A DNA stretch of 43,627 bases from Bacteroidales bacterium UBA1794 (GCA_002315435.1 DCFW01000033.1:1-43627); one strand, 5' to 3'; positions 1 through 6,627 are shown, counted from the stretch's first letter. Numbers and translations: made by a program. Notes: generated by a model not told the origin, from the letters alone.

Positions 1-251
1 GTTTTTAACTTATTTTTATTGTTTTGGTGGCTGATTATTGGCGCTGTATATAATAAGGTGTAGTTTTTGTTAGTTTTGTTGTTGCTTGTGGATTGTATAT
101 TGCTTTATAAAGTGATTTGTTTTAGTATGGGGATGAGTTGTTTTTTTGTGGATTCATAAAATTGATGAGGATTGTTGTGAGGAATATTGTGGGTTATATT
201 GGATTTTATCATTGATTATCTTTGTTATTTGCTTTGCCAGGCTGCTGGCTT

Positions 252-290
252 GTTCTTTTTTCTTTTGTACCCACAAAAGAAAAAAAGAAC
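252..290. repeat. Pyrimidine/purine inverted repeat
   Basis: The left arm GTTCTTTTTTCTTTTGT (252-268) pairs with its complement at 273-290, with a single extra A and a 4-nt loop. Purine-rich sequence continues to about 305. No T-tract of a typical terminator follows, and no upstream gene is visible that it could terminate. Confidence 0.6.
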
Positions 291-331
291 CAAAAAAGAA
301 AAAGTGCCGTCTGTCATTCCAAAGCTACTCC

Positions 332-414
332 GAGCCATCTTTGGGCTAAAACGAACAAACGCCCTCGCTTCGCTCACTTAAACGTGTTCGTTTCTTAACG
401 CCCAAAGCTGGCTC
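332..414. repeat. Long imperfect inverted repeat (REP/cruciform-like)
   Basis: The left arm begins GAGCC (332-336), continues through TTTGGG and ends near AACGAACA (357). The right arm runs from TGTTCGTT (385) through CCCAAAG to GGCTC (410-414). The roughly 27-nt loop contains the internal repeat CTCGCTTCGCTC. The arms are interrupted by small bulges. It looks like a dispersed palindromic element and not a coding region. Confidence 0.55.
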
Positions 415-443
415 TACGCTTAACGCTTTTCCATGAAGGCCGG

Positions 444-473
444 GAGAGAGAGAAAGAGAGAGAAAGAGAGAGA
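444..473. repeat. Purine tandem repeat, 10-nt unit x3
   Basis: Three consecutive units of GAGAGAGAAA occur, the last ending in T. The strand is purely purine across the array. This is a simple-sequence tract with potential for slippage, and no gene overlaps it. Confidence 0.8.
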
Positions 474-490
474 ATACTTTTTTCCTCTTT

Positions 491-536
491 CTTCTTTTTC
501 TTGATTGTTGTTACCTATATATAATAGGTGTACCTA
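491..536. repeat. Direct repeat, left copy, flanking rloAB module
   Basis: This copy matches 2813-2858 over about 46 nt with one indel and three substitutions. The shared core reads CTTGATTGTTG, then ACCTATATATAATAG. The two copies lie on either side of the rloA-rloB pair in the same orientation, which could mark the boundaries of a mobile or deletable cassette. Confidence 0.6.
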
Positions 537-589
537 TTCCTGTTTGGATGGGGTGTTCCTCTTGTCATTTTAGGCATCAAGAGAATAAT

Positions 590-621
590 AAGTCTTGTTT
601 TTTACGTAAAAAACAAGACTT
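590..621. terminator. Perfect 32-nt palindrome, possible rloB terminator
   Basis: The sequence is perfectly self-complementary: AAGTCTTGTTTTTTAC followed by its reverse complement, centred at 605/606. It lies about 100 nt beyond the stop codon of the minus-strand rloB-like gene, so it may end that transcript. There is no loop in the DNA palindrome and no classical T-tract beyond it, so a protein-binding or recombination role is also possible. Confidence 0.45.
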
Positions 622-722
622 TTAGTATGATGAAAACTTTTGGATAATCTTACCTGTTATTGGAGCCGTAGTATTAACTCTTGCATTAGGCTTAGGACTT
701 GTGGGAGATAAAAAAAGAGGAT

Positions 723-1340
723 TTATCTTATATCGTTAAGCTCTTTGAATAGCTCTCCTAATTCTGAATAGGTATAATCACATCCCATGCCGATACTTTT
801 TCTTTCATTCAATGATTTCGATGCATTTTGGATAGCTAAAGAAAGAGAACCTTTTTTACTTTCCAAGTACTGATGCAGTGAATGCGACCGAAAAAATTGT
901 TCCTTCTTTTCATAGCCGCACTTCTTATTTAATAAATCCACCACTTCATCTGAATTTCCAAAGAACTTGGATGTATACTGAAAATAGTAGTAAAAAAACA
1001 ATTCGGTGCATCTTTCTGTTTCAAAAAAACGAACGGAACTAATAGCACCTTGTTTCTTCTTTCCAATGGCTTTATTGTGATACCTTGTCTTCAGCTTCAT
1101 ATAATTACTTTTCTCTTTCTCACTCTTTTTATTGTCCATATCTATCAGACAAAATATTTTGCTATATCCTTTTTCTATGCAATTTTTTATAGAAATCTCC
1201 AATGCATTCATACTTGAAGAATGCTTGGGTAACTTAGGCATTAGATCAATTTTAGGATAAAGATCTTTCAATGAAAGCAAATAATATTTCTCGGTGATTC
1301 CTTCACCGATGACGGCTATCGTAGTTTTTTGCTGCGCCAT
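723..1340 (-). CDS. RloB-like protein (AbiLii-type, Toprim-like nuclease domain)
   Basis: This 205-aa protein resembles the RloB / AbiLii family, the small partner of an OLD-like ATPase in abortive-infection and restriction-associated loci. The N-terminal strand is followed by EGITE (E13-E17) and then LIDMD (D67, D69), the acidic positions expected of a Toprim-type metal site. ETERCTELFFYYYF matches the family's conserved aromatic block. The length fits the family (about 200 aa). It starts 4 nt after the stop codon of the upstream ATPase gene, so the two are almost certainly co-transcribed. By family knowledge the pair would form an anti-phage nuclease complex; activity is inferred. No frameshift or lost motif is evident. 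Confidence 0.75.
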   Translation of the reverse strand: MAQQKTTIAVIGEGITEKYYLLSLKDLYPKIDLMPKLPKHSSSMNALEISIKNCIEKGYSKIFCLIDMDNKKSEKEKSNYMKLKTRYHNKAIGKKKQGAISSVRFFETERCTELFFYYYFQYTSKFFGNSDEVVDLLNKKCGYEKKEQFFRSHSLHQYLESKKGSLSLAIQNASKSLNERKSIGMGCDYTYSELGELFKELNDIR

Positions 1341-1344
1341 TCTA

Positions 1345-2631
1345 TCAATCCTCCAAATTTAAATAAGGTGAACCTAGTTCGGGTTTTCCTCCCAAACGTC
1401 CTATTCGATAGGATTTATATAATGACAAGTTTTTGTGCAACCCGAATGACGATGCTCTCTGATATTCAGAAGAGGCTGTCGTCTTTGACTTCTCTGAAAT
1501 CCAAACCATGTCACGTGCAATAAAATCTTCATCAAGAATACTTGAATCCTGAGTGGTGAAAATCAATTGCGAACTCTTTGAGTTAAACAAAAAGGTAGAG
1601 ATATAATATGACAACAAATCTTCATGTAGAAATTCGCTCAATTCATCTAAAAAATAAATATGACCTCCCGATATCAAATCATATAGAAAATCCAATAACT
1701 CTAAATAATGAAGTGTGCCTGCCGATTGTAAGGACTGAGGTATAGAAAAATCTCCATCGTCACTGTGGTTGACGAAAGTAGGAGTTTCCTTTACAGGCTT
1801 CAAAAGCTCTTTTTTCATGCTGTCTGAAATGCTCGAATTATCCTCAATCACGGCACGTACTTCTGCGGGTATTACATTAGGAACTTCTATTATCGAAAAG
1901 TCTGTAATGTTGAAATCGGCTTTACAAAGCATCTGAATGAAGAACTTCTTCATCCGTGGATCTTTATTTGCTCCCTCCACAATTTCTTTTATAGACTTCT
2001 TTTCATCCCCGTTTATATCATGTACATACTGTTTAATCCATGTATGCAAATCTGACAAATCACGGGCATCTTCCTTTAAGGAAATTTTCCCGCAAGTTGA
2101 CAGTACTGTATTATTGTTCCATGTATTCTCTGCCAACGCCTTCTTTGAATCAAGATGCAGTCCTAGATTATTTCCGAATTGAATGTCAGCTTGCAAATCT
2201 TTATCCACAAACTTGCGCTCGTAAAACAAGGACTTCACGCCGCTTGGATAAAATTCAAGTTTTTCATAAATGATATGACTCCGGCAATATTCCACTTGAT
2301 AATTGTATTGTATATTCTTCTTAAAAAACGACACAGACATTTTTGTAGGCTTGCCTTCCCACAAAGCAAATGGCCGATAAGTTGATAACGACTCTTCTTT
2401 AGTGCGAGAAGATCTGAACAACATCATAAAGATAGTTTCCAGGGCCCAAAGCATATTAGACTTGCCTGAAGCATTTGCTCCATAAAATACGGCAAGCTTA
2501 TTTAAGTGTAAATTAGGCTTCACTTCCACGGTCAACATATCGTCTGCATCGCTTTTTGACACAGACTCGAACGTGATTGACTGCTTCTCTCTAATAGAGA
2601 GGAAATTTTCAACCGAAAAGTCTTTTATCAT
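1345..2631 (-). CDS. RloA/AbiLi-like AAA (ABC/OLD-type) ATPase
   Basis: This 428-aa ATPase is of the AAA15/OLD-like class paired with RloB. The N-terminus (IKDFSVENFLSI) is the usual opening beta-strand. Walker A is GANASGKSN (51-59), an ABC-signature-like segment is LQSAGTLHYLELL (301-313), and Walker B is IYFLDE (325-330). After it, LIFTTQDSSIL (356-366) occupies the place where relatives usually carry a switch histidine (TTHD), so Gln361 is unusual. The length fits AbiLi-type proteins. It is the first gene of a two-gene unit with rloB downstream. Predicted role: nucleotide-driven sensor/regulator of the RloB nuclease in phage defence (inference). Upstream about 300 nt are non-coding. Confidence 0.75.
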   Translation of the reverse strand: MIKDFSVENFLSIREKQSITFESVSKSDADDMLTVEVKPNLHLNKLAVFYGANASGKSNMLWALETIFMMLFRSSRTKEESLSTYRPFALWEGKPTKMSVSFFKKNIQYNYQVEYCRSHIIYEKLEFYPSGVKSLFYERKFVDKDLQADIQFGNNLGLHLDSKKALAENTWNNNTVLSTCGKISLKEDARDLSDLHTWIKQYVHDINGDEKKSIKEIVEGANKDPRMKKFFIQMLCKADFNITDFSIIEVPNVIPAEVRAVIEDNSSISDSMKKELLKPVKETPTFVNHSDDGDFSIPQSLQSAGTLHYLELLDFLYDLISGGHIYFLDELSEFLHEDLLSYYISTFLFNSKSSQLIFTTQDSSILDEDFIARDMVWISEKSKTTASSEYQRASSFGLHKNLSLYKSYRIGRLGGKPELGSPYLNLED

Positions 2632-2812
2632 TCGTTTTGTTCTTTAAATTCGTATATTTATTACAAAATAAACACTAAAATCACTCATAATGTTCTTTTG
2701 TTGATAATATTTAACAATAAAGGCTGTAATACACATTGTTCTATTAGGAGGGAGTTATATTGCCGACACATTTATATGATTTTGCGTTCGCATTGCAGAA
2801 AAATAGAAATAA

Positions 2813-2858
2813 CTTCTTTTCTTGATTGTTGCTACCTATATATAATAGATGTACATAT
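2813..2858. repeat. Direct repeat, right copy, flanking rloAB module
   Basis: This is the second copy of the 46-nt repeat at 491-536, in the same orientation. It differs by one missing T and three substitutions. It lies between the promoter-proximal side of the rloA-like gene and the end of fic. Confidence 0.6.
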
Positions 2859-2877
2859 AATATAGGTGCCAGCGACA

Positions 2878-2885
2878 CAAAGATA
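2878..2885 (-). promoter_or_regulatory. Candidate -7 box for rloAB
   Basis: On the minus strand this reads TATCTTTG, matching the Bacteroidetes -7 consensus TAnnTTTG. It would give a leader of about 240 nt before the rloA-like start at 2631. No good -33 TTTG is visible, so support is modest. Confidence 0.35.
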
Positions 2886-2932
2886 TTCGCAATTATATTC
2901 CTTTGTTTGAATAAGTGAAGTCTATCGTTCTT

Positions 2933-4492
2933 TCAGACTGATTTGTCCGGTAATGATTTTTGCCCTACCTTTTTATCATCAGGAAGAGTCTTTGCTGCTT
3001 TCTCGAAAGCACGGTCTATGATTTGTAACTTTCCCTGTTCCGGCTCTTCAAAGGCTGCACATTGTTCAAGATAAGCATTTAGTTCATTAAAATCTTCTCC
3101 GAATAAGTTGTTACTGAAAGCCTGAAGTTTTTCTAATACTCGTATAAAAATAGACGGCTCCTTAGAACGGCTTAGTTTACGCAAGGCAAGGATATAATCT
3201 TCACGGAACACTGTAGGTATAATGATGCGCGTTTGTTCTTCTTTCACAAGTTCTGCATTCATCATTATACGGGAAACTCGTCCGTTACCATCCAGAAAAG
3301 GATGCACTTCACTACACATAAACATCATAAAAATAGCCTTTGCCATTGGTTCTTTTAATGCTGTATAAAGACGAAAACCAAAACGTAAGGTTCCTTCAAC
3401 TAACTTAGGATCTACAAATTCTGTATTACCGGCTCTATTCCATACGGTTTTAAATACTCCGGGAGTACAGTCGTCACGCCCATTCATTAATATAGCGTGC
3501 CTTCTTTTTAGAATAGCAATGAATTCGTCTTCTGTTGTTGGTACCGTATTCATCTCCATTTTATTAGAAAGGATGTAAAAAGTACCTAGAATATCATGCG
3601 AATCATTCACACGTTTAGGAATAACCATTCCTGTGTCAATAATTTTTTTTGCTTCCTCTACTGTAAATATTGTACCTTCTATATAATTGGAAAAGTAGCT
3701 TTCAAAGAAAGAAAAAAGTCGGAATGAATCTTCTGAATTACTTTTGTTAGGGCGATTTATGAAAAAACGATCTTTCAAAGCATCATATAACAAAGTAAAA
3801 AGTTGAGCGCGTTGTGCATCGTATGGTATGCCGGCAGCTAATGCCTTTCCTGAGTCTGTTGAAAGTACATCCGAACTATGAGTAGAAAGTAAAGCTGAAA
3901 TAACTTCATTTAATTTTTCAAACTCATCATTCATATCTAATATCTTAGCTATTTTTCTGACTTCGTCTCTGAAAACATTGATACGTTTTTCACCTCCGGC
4001 ATGAATCATGTTTTCCAATCTTCCTTCCACAAATTCGATTGGAAAAGATTTAGACTCTCCTTCTTTTTTACGGCTTACCTGCATTACTTCAAGCATCCAA
4101 CGATACTCTGATGAGCTGTATATATTTAATGAACCGTATTTAATATCATTTTCTAATGCAGGTTTTCCTTTTACGATATTCAACCGTATTCCCGGAATGT
4201 CCGTTATTTTACGATTGTAAGTATAAGTCATAAAAAAATCTCCCGTATCAGTAGGATGAAGTTCATTTGCACTTCGATGGCTGATTACTATACCAGGGAA
4301 ACGCCATGCTAATATGTACAAAAGATTCCGTTTTACAATATTCTTTGGAGAGTCAAATAGATTAGTCGTATACATACGTGGAGCTATCTTCTTTAATGTT
4401 CCTCCTTTTTCCAATTGGGAAATACGTCTGGATATTACAGCATCAGAGGATGCAAATATAACCTCTTTGGTTAGATCTATTTCTGTCGGCAT
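2933..4492 (-). CDS. Fic family protein with AbiEi-like N-terminal domain
   Basis: This 519-aa protein carries a Fic AMP/NMP-transferase core in its C-terminal half. The catalytic loop HPFLDGNGRVSR (397-408) has the full HxFx(D/E)GNGRxxR motif. An inhibitory motif of the form SxxxEG (SNYIEG, 268-273) precedes the Fic core, as in self-inhibited class II Fic enzymes. The N-terminal part (about 1-110) reads like the winged-helix domain of AbiEi-type antitoxin/regulator proteins: SRRISQLEKGGTLKKI, then APRMYTTN, and a conserved SHRSA segment near 71-75. This suggests one polypeptide that both binds its own promoter region and modifies a target. Target and autoregulation are inferred. It is followed by the RloAB module in the same direction. 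Three repeats lie directly upstream (4528-4620). Confidence 0.85.
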   Translation of the reverse strand: MPTEIDLTKEVIFASSDAVISRRISQLEKGGTLKKIAPRMYTTNLFDSPKNIVKRNLLYILAWRFPGIVISHRSANELHPTDTGDFFMTYTYNRKITDIPGIRLNIVKGKPALENDIKYGSLNIYSSSEYRWMLEVMQVSRKKEGESKSFPIEFVEGRLENMIHAGGEKRINVFRDEVRKIAKILDMNDEFEKLNEVISALLSTHSSDVLSTDSGKALAAGIPYDAQRAQLFTLLYDALKDRFFINRPNKSNSEDSFRLFSFFESYFSNYIEGTIFTVEEAKKIIDTGMVIPKRVNDSHDILGTFYILSNKMEMNTVPTTEDEFIAILKRRHAILMNGRDDCTPGVFKTVWNRAGNTEFVDPKLVEGTLRFGFRLYTALKEPMAKAIFMMFMCSEVHPFLDGNGRVSRIMMNAELVKEEQTRIIIPTVFREDYILALRKLSRSKEPSIFIRVLEKLQAFSNNLFGEDFNELNAYLEQCAAFEEPEQGKLQIIDRAFEKAAKTLPDDKKVGQKSLPDKSV

Positions 4493-4527
4493 AATTATTC
4501 TCTCTAAATTGATTATTTATTTAGGTT

Positions 4528-4620
4528 GCAAATTTTTGCGAATAAGATGGCTTCTTTATAGGCTTAGTGCAAAATTTCTGCGAATATAATTGCAAAAATG
4601 CAAAATTTCTGCGAATAAGA
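4528..4620. repeat. Three operator-like direct repeats upstream of fic
   Basis: Copies start at 4528, 4569 and 4600, each close to GCAAAATTTCTGCGAATA (the first copy reads GCAAATTTTTGCGAATAAG). They lie 36-128 nt upstream of the fic start codon in the same orientation. Their position and spacing fit binding sites for an autoregulatory DNA-binding protein, for example the AbiEi-like domain of the Fic protein itself (inference). Confidence 0.6.
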
Positions 4621-4623
4621 CAA

Positions 4624-4728
4624 CTTCATGGCTAATAATTTATTCTTGATGGGGTGAGACACCACGGTCTCAAATGTGAATTTATTACTATTGGTCAATA
4701 GTTGTTCACGAATAGATGTACTTGTCCT
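4624..4728 (-). pseudogene. Remnant of a zeta-toxin-like P-loop kinase
   Basis: The minus-strand reading frame contains RTSTSIREQLLTNSNKFTF followed by ETVVSHPIKNKLL. This strongly resembles the middle of zeta-toxin-like (predicted ABC-type ATPase/kinase) proteins, where REeLL...sFtfETVmSHPsK is conserved. No Walker A precedes it and the frame runs into the fic repeats and stops. It is an internal fragment of about 35 residues, probably left by decay of a toxin gene in this island. The assignment rests only on motif memory. Confidence 0.45.
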
Positions 4729-4825
4729 GCTACTTGTCCTGCATAATAAAAAGTAGTTGTAGTAGCATTCCGCTTCTGGTAAGTGTGTCTTTTCGCATTC
4801 TCCCATTTGAGAGACTTGCATCAAA

Positions 4826-4833
4826 TATATTTG
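4826..4833 (+). promoter_or_regulatory. Candidate -7 box (upstream of small ORF pair)
   Basis: TATATTTG matches TAnnTTTG. A TTTG at 4806-4809 could act as the -33 element, though the 16-nt gap is a little short. A second box lies 40 nt downstream. Confidence 0.4.
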
Positions 4834-4865
4834 CAATAAATATTTTTTAGATCAAGAAGAAATCA

Positions 4866-4873
4866 TATATTTG
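4866..4873 (+). promoter_or_regulatory. Candidate -7 box for the 4913/5028 gene pair
   Basis: TATATTTG lies about 40 nt before the ATG at 4913. Because transcription would start just downstream, the alternative TTG start at 4871 is excluded and ATG 4913 is favoured. No clear -33 element was seen. Confidence 0.5.
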
Positions 4874-4912
4874 CACAATAATAATTGTCTAACACTAAAA
4901 AGTTGCCGTTAT

Positions 4913-5056
4913 ATGTCTGAAACGAAAAAGCCCAAAGCAAACATTCTTCAACAAATGTTGGAGGACAAGAAAGCTATACGCCAGTGCATACAAGAACACG
5001 GGGATGTAAAAAAACTAGCTAAAAAACGTGGAATTAAACTCGCCACTCCCGTATGA
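4913..5056 (+). CDS. Small basic protein, possible partner of the overlapping DUF6169-like gene
   Basis: This encodes 47 residues, Lys-rich and helical in character (MSETKKPKANILQQMLEDKK at the N-terminus). I do not recognise a family. ATG 4913 is chosen because a -7 box lies just upstream (4866-4873). Its last 29 nt overlap the next gene in another frame, a layout that suggests translational coupling and strict stoichiometry, as in toxin-antitoxin or chaperone-client pairs. The helix-rich C-terminus (GDVKKLAKKRGIKLATPV) could bind nucleic acid or the partner protein. Function is unknown; the pairing is visible in the sequence, the interpretation is inference. Confidence 0.65.
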   Translation: MSETKKPKANILQQMLEDKKAIRQCIQEHGDVKKLAKKRGIKLATPV

Positions 5057-5510
5057 AGTCTGTAAAGAAGACAACGGGAGCTATTCATTTGTAACCTCGC
5101 TCGGAATAAAATACCTAATTTATTTTTTTGATTATTCTGATATATATCCTTCATTCAAGGATATATTTATGTTCAATATAGAACCGGAAGATTCAACTCC
5201 TCATCCCATAGATAATCGGATATCAGCAACAGTCATACATATTCTGGATGATTTTTTTACTAAAAAGCAATATGCACTGATTATTATTTGTGATAACTTG
5301 GATGGTAAAGAAGTAAAGCGCAATAAATTATTTCAACGCTGGTTTAAAAAATATCGTAGAAATAACATTCTTAAAATAGATCTTTCTAGTAAAACTGAAG
5401 ATTATGATACGTATGCTTCGCTGTTCATCCTCTCTGATAACCCTAATAAGGAAAAAATTATTGAGGATTTTAAAGGGCTGATTCAACACGGTGGTATTCC
5501 TGATTTGTGA
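5028..5510 (+). CDS. DUF6169-like protein
   Basis: This 160-aa protein starts at GTG 5028, inside the end of the preceding gene. The sequence pattern SYSFVTSLGIKYLIYFFD, FNIEP, HPIDNRISATVIHILDDFF, IICDNLDGKEVKRNKLFQRW and LFILSDNPNKEKII matches my memory of the Bacteroidetes family DUF6169, whose function is not known. It is soluble with no signal peptide. The start cannot easily be placed later because the conserved block begins at about residue 8 and the next Met is far inside. The overlap with the 47-aa ORF suggests coupled translation. A 30-codon extension continues in frame after the TGA stop (5511-5603), so this copy may be slightly shortened. Confidence 0.65.
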   Translation: MELNSPLPYEVCKEDNGSYSFVTSLGIKYLIYFFDYSDIYPSFKDIFMFNIEPEDSTPHPIDNRISATVIHILDDFFTKKQYALIIICDNLDGKEVKRNKLFQRWFKKYRRNNILKIDLSSKTEDYDTYASLFILSDNPNKEKIIEDFKGLIQHGGIPDL

Positions 5511-5603
5511 AAACATCGGCAGCACAAAGAGATTGACAATACTATTCCATCATTGTGGTCAAGAGGCGCGGCCGATCTGTTACTTGCCTTACTTGACGAT
5601 TAG
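5511..5603 (+). other. In-frame coding-like extension after TGA of the DUF6169-like gene
   Basis: Directly after the TGA at 5508-5510 the same frame stays open for 30 codons and ends in TAG (5601-5603). The peptide contains NTIPSLWSRGAADLLLALLD, which looks protein-like. It may be a C-terminal tail cut off by a nonsense mutation, the remnant of another gene, or chance. Confidence 0.3.
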
Positions 5604-5666
5604 GATACATGGAATGATTGTTTCTCTTTGCGCTACCGACACTTATTACTGATCTAACAGCTAACT

Positions 5667-5969
5667 TTATCTCACTGCTAATTTGCAGCTTTGTGCTTCC
5701 TTGCAACTATTCGTCACTGCTGTTACCAATTCCTCTTTGAGTGTGCATACTTCCTCATGCATCTCTCTGATTTTCTTGGATAGTTCGAAGTAGTCATTGA
5801 TTGCCTGCTCCAATTGGTCGATCAAGTTTTTGTACTGACCCATGATCAGGTCGGCAAACTCTTGTATGGCTTTCACATTTTCCTTGTCTTTCAGGAGAGG
5901 CGAGGCGATGGCGGACAATATCCGCCATGCTTTGCCAAGGATCACTCCCATTACTTTCACTGCACTCAT
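5667..5969 (-). CDS. Small coiled-coil protein downstream of HU-like gene
   Basis: I do not recognise this 100-aa protein. Residues 1-25 form an amphipathic/hydrophobic segment (VKVMGVILGKAWRILSAIAS) and residues 30-85 look like a long helix with heptad character (QYKNLIDQLEQAINDYFELS, then KKIREMHEEVCTLKEELV). It may be membrane-associated with a cytoplasmic coiled coil. The gene starts 32 nt after the stop of the HU-like gene on the same strand, so they probably share a transcript. In many Bacteroides genomes an amidase gene follows the HU-like gene (from memory); here this small gene takes that place. Confidence 0.6.
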   Translation of the reverse strand: MSAVKVMGVILGKAWRILSAIASPLLKDKENVKAIQEFADLIMGQYKNLIDQLEQAINDYFELSKKIREMHEEVCTLKEELVTAVTNSCKEAQSCKLAVR

Positions 5970-6001
5970 TGGTTGTTACTACTTTTTTTGATTGTTACAC
6001 C

Positions 6002-6565
6002 TCAAATTTTACCTCCGTCGGAATCGCCTCCGGTGTTGCCACCGGTGCCATCTCCTTTGGTCTTGTCTGAATCCGTGCCATTACCCTTCCCGTCTGATTT
6101 TGTGTCAGTCGCGGCGGTGCCGGCATCCTCTGACAATTTTAGGTAACTTAATGAATTCATCAATGCCTTCAAATCCGCTCCTGCACGGAAATTGATGTGG
6201 GCACTCTTGATCGCAGCTGAGGTTAATTCCTTTTCGGTGGCAGCACCCTTACTGCACACACTTACATACAGACTTCCTAAATCGCCGATCTCCACGATAC
6301 GACCGTTACGCAATTCACCGAGAATAACCTCGATCAGGTTGCTTAGCACGCTTTGTACGTCACCTTTACTAAGTGCCGACATTTGAGTGATGCGAGCCTG
6401 CAAGGTCGTTAAGGAGGCACGACCTGAATGATGCACTTGAGCATAATACAACTTCGGTTTTGATCTGTCATGCAAATTCTGACGTTGCACGGCTGCGTAG
6501 AACACTTGGTTTTCTGTCACGGGAAGCACATAGGCTTTCTTCTTGGTTTTGTTGGTTGTTGTCAT
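6002..6565 (-). CDS. HU-like DNA-binding protein (Bacteroidales histone-like family)
   Basis: This 187-aa protein belongs to the Bacteroides/Prevotella HU-related family (TIGR01201-like). Residues 1-125 hold the HU-like fold: YYAQVHHSGRASLTTLQARI, then ALSKGDVQSVLSNLIEVILG (helical dimer region) and NGRIVEIGDLGSLYVSV (beta-arm start). The tail from about 138 is low-complexity Gly/Asp/Thr/Lys and probably disordered. It likely bends or coats DNA. The gene diverges from the DUF4248 gene across a short intergenic region with back-to-back -7 boxes, a common Bacteroides arrangement. A small coiled-coil gene follows in the same unit. Confidence 0.85.
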   Translation of the reverse strand: MTTTNKTKKKAYVLPVTENQVFYAAVQRQNLHDRSKPKLYYAQVHHSGRASLTTLQARITQMSALSKGDVQSVLSNLIEVILGELRNGRIVEIGDLGSLYVSVCSKGAATEKELTSAAIKSAHINFRAGADLKALMNSLSYLKLSEDAGTAATDTKSDGKGNGTDSDKTKGDGTGGNTGGDSDGGKI

Positions 6566-6597
6566 TTCTTTTATTTTTTAGAGTGATACATTTTGTT

Positions 6598-6624
6598 GCA
6601 CAATCGCTTTGTTTTTTGATTGTG
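6598..6624. repeat. Inverted repeat in HU-like gene leader
   Basis: CACAATC (about 6599-6605) and GATTGTG (about 6618-6624) can pair around a 12-nt loop in the 5' leader of the minus-strand HU-like mRNA, just downstream of its -7 box. It may be an autoregulatory site or just a leader hairpin. Confidence 0.4.
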
Positions 6625-6627
6625 ATA

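Larger units (their letters stand above)
1..722. other. Gene-free left end, repeat-rich
   Basis: No convincing gene is seen. Two short overlapping open frames at 146-381 run through T/G-rich and A-rich tracts and do not look like protein. The stretch instead holds a poly-pyrimidine/poly-purine hairpin (252-290), a long imperfect inverted repeat (332-414), a purine tandem repeat (444-473), one copy of a direct repeat (491-536) and a perfect palindrome (590-621). It looks like an intergenic junction at the edge of an accessory island. Confidence 0.6.
2632..2932. other. Intergenic region between rloA-like and fic genes
   Basis: The roughly 300-nt AT-rich gap carries the right copy of the flanking direct repeat (2813-2858) and a possible minus-strand -7 box (2878-2885). 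It also has a 12-nt segment at 2889-2900 that is the inverted complement of one upstream of fic (4582-4593). No coding sequence was recognised. Confidence 0.6.

Noticed and set aside
146..381. Two overlapping short ORFs at the left end
   Set aside because: Their sequence comes from T-rich and A-rich simple tracts and a hairpin, no promoter fits, and they look like no protein family.
626..739. Open frame without start encoding a hydrophobic peptide (WIILPVIGAVVLTLALGLGL) and a basic tail
   Set aside because: It has no start codon and follows a palindrome; its end overlaps the rloB stop. It could be a remnant, but evidence is too thin to list as a feature.
4871..4912. TTG-initiated extension of the 47-aa ORF
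   Set aside because: The TTG is inside the -7 box at 4866-4873, so it cannot be part of the mRNA.
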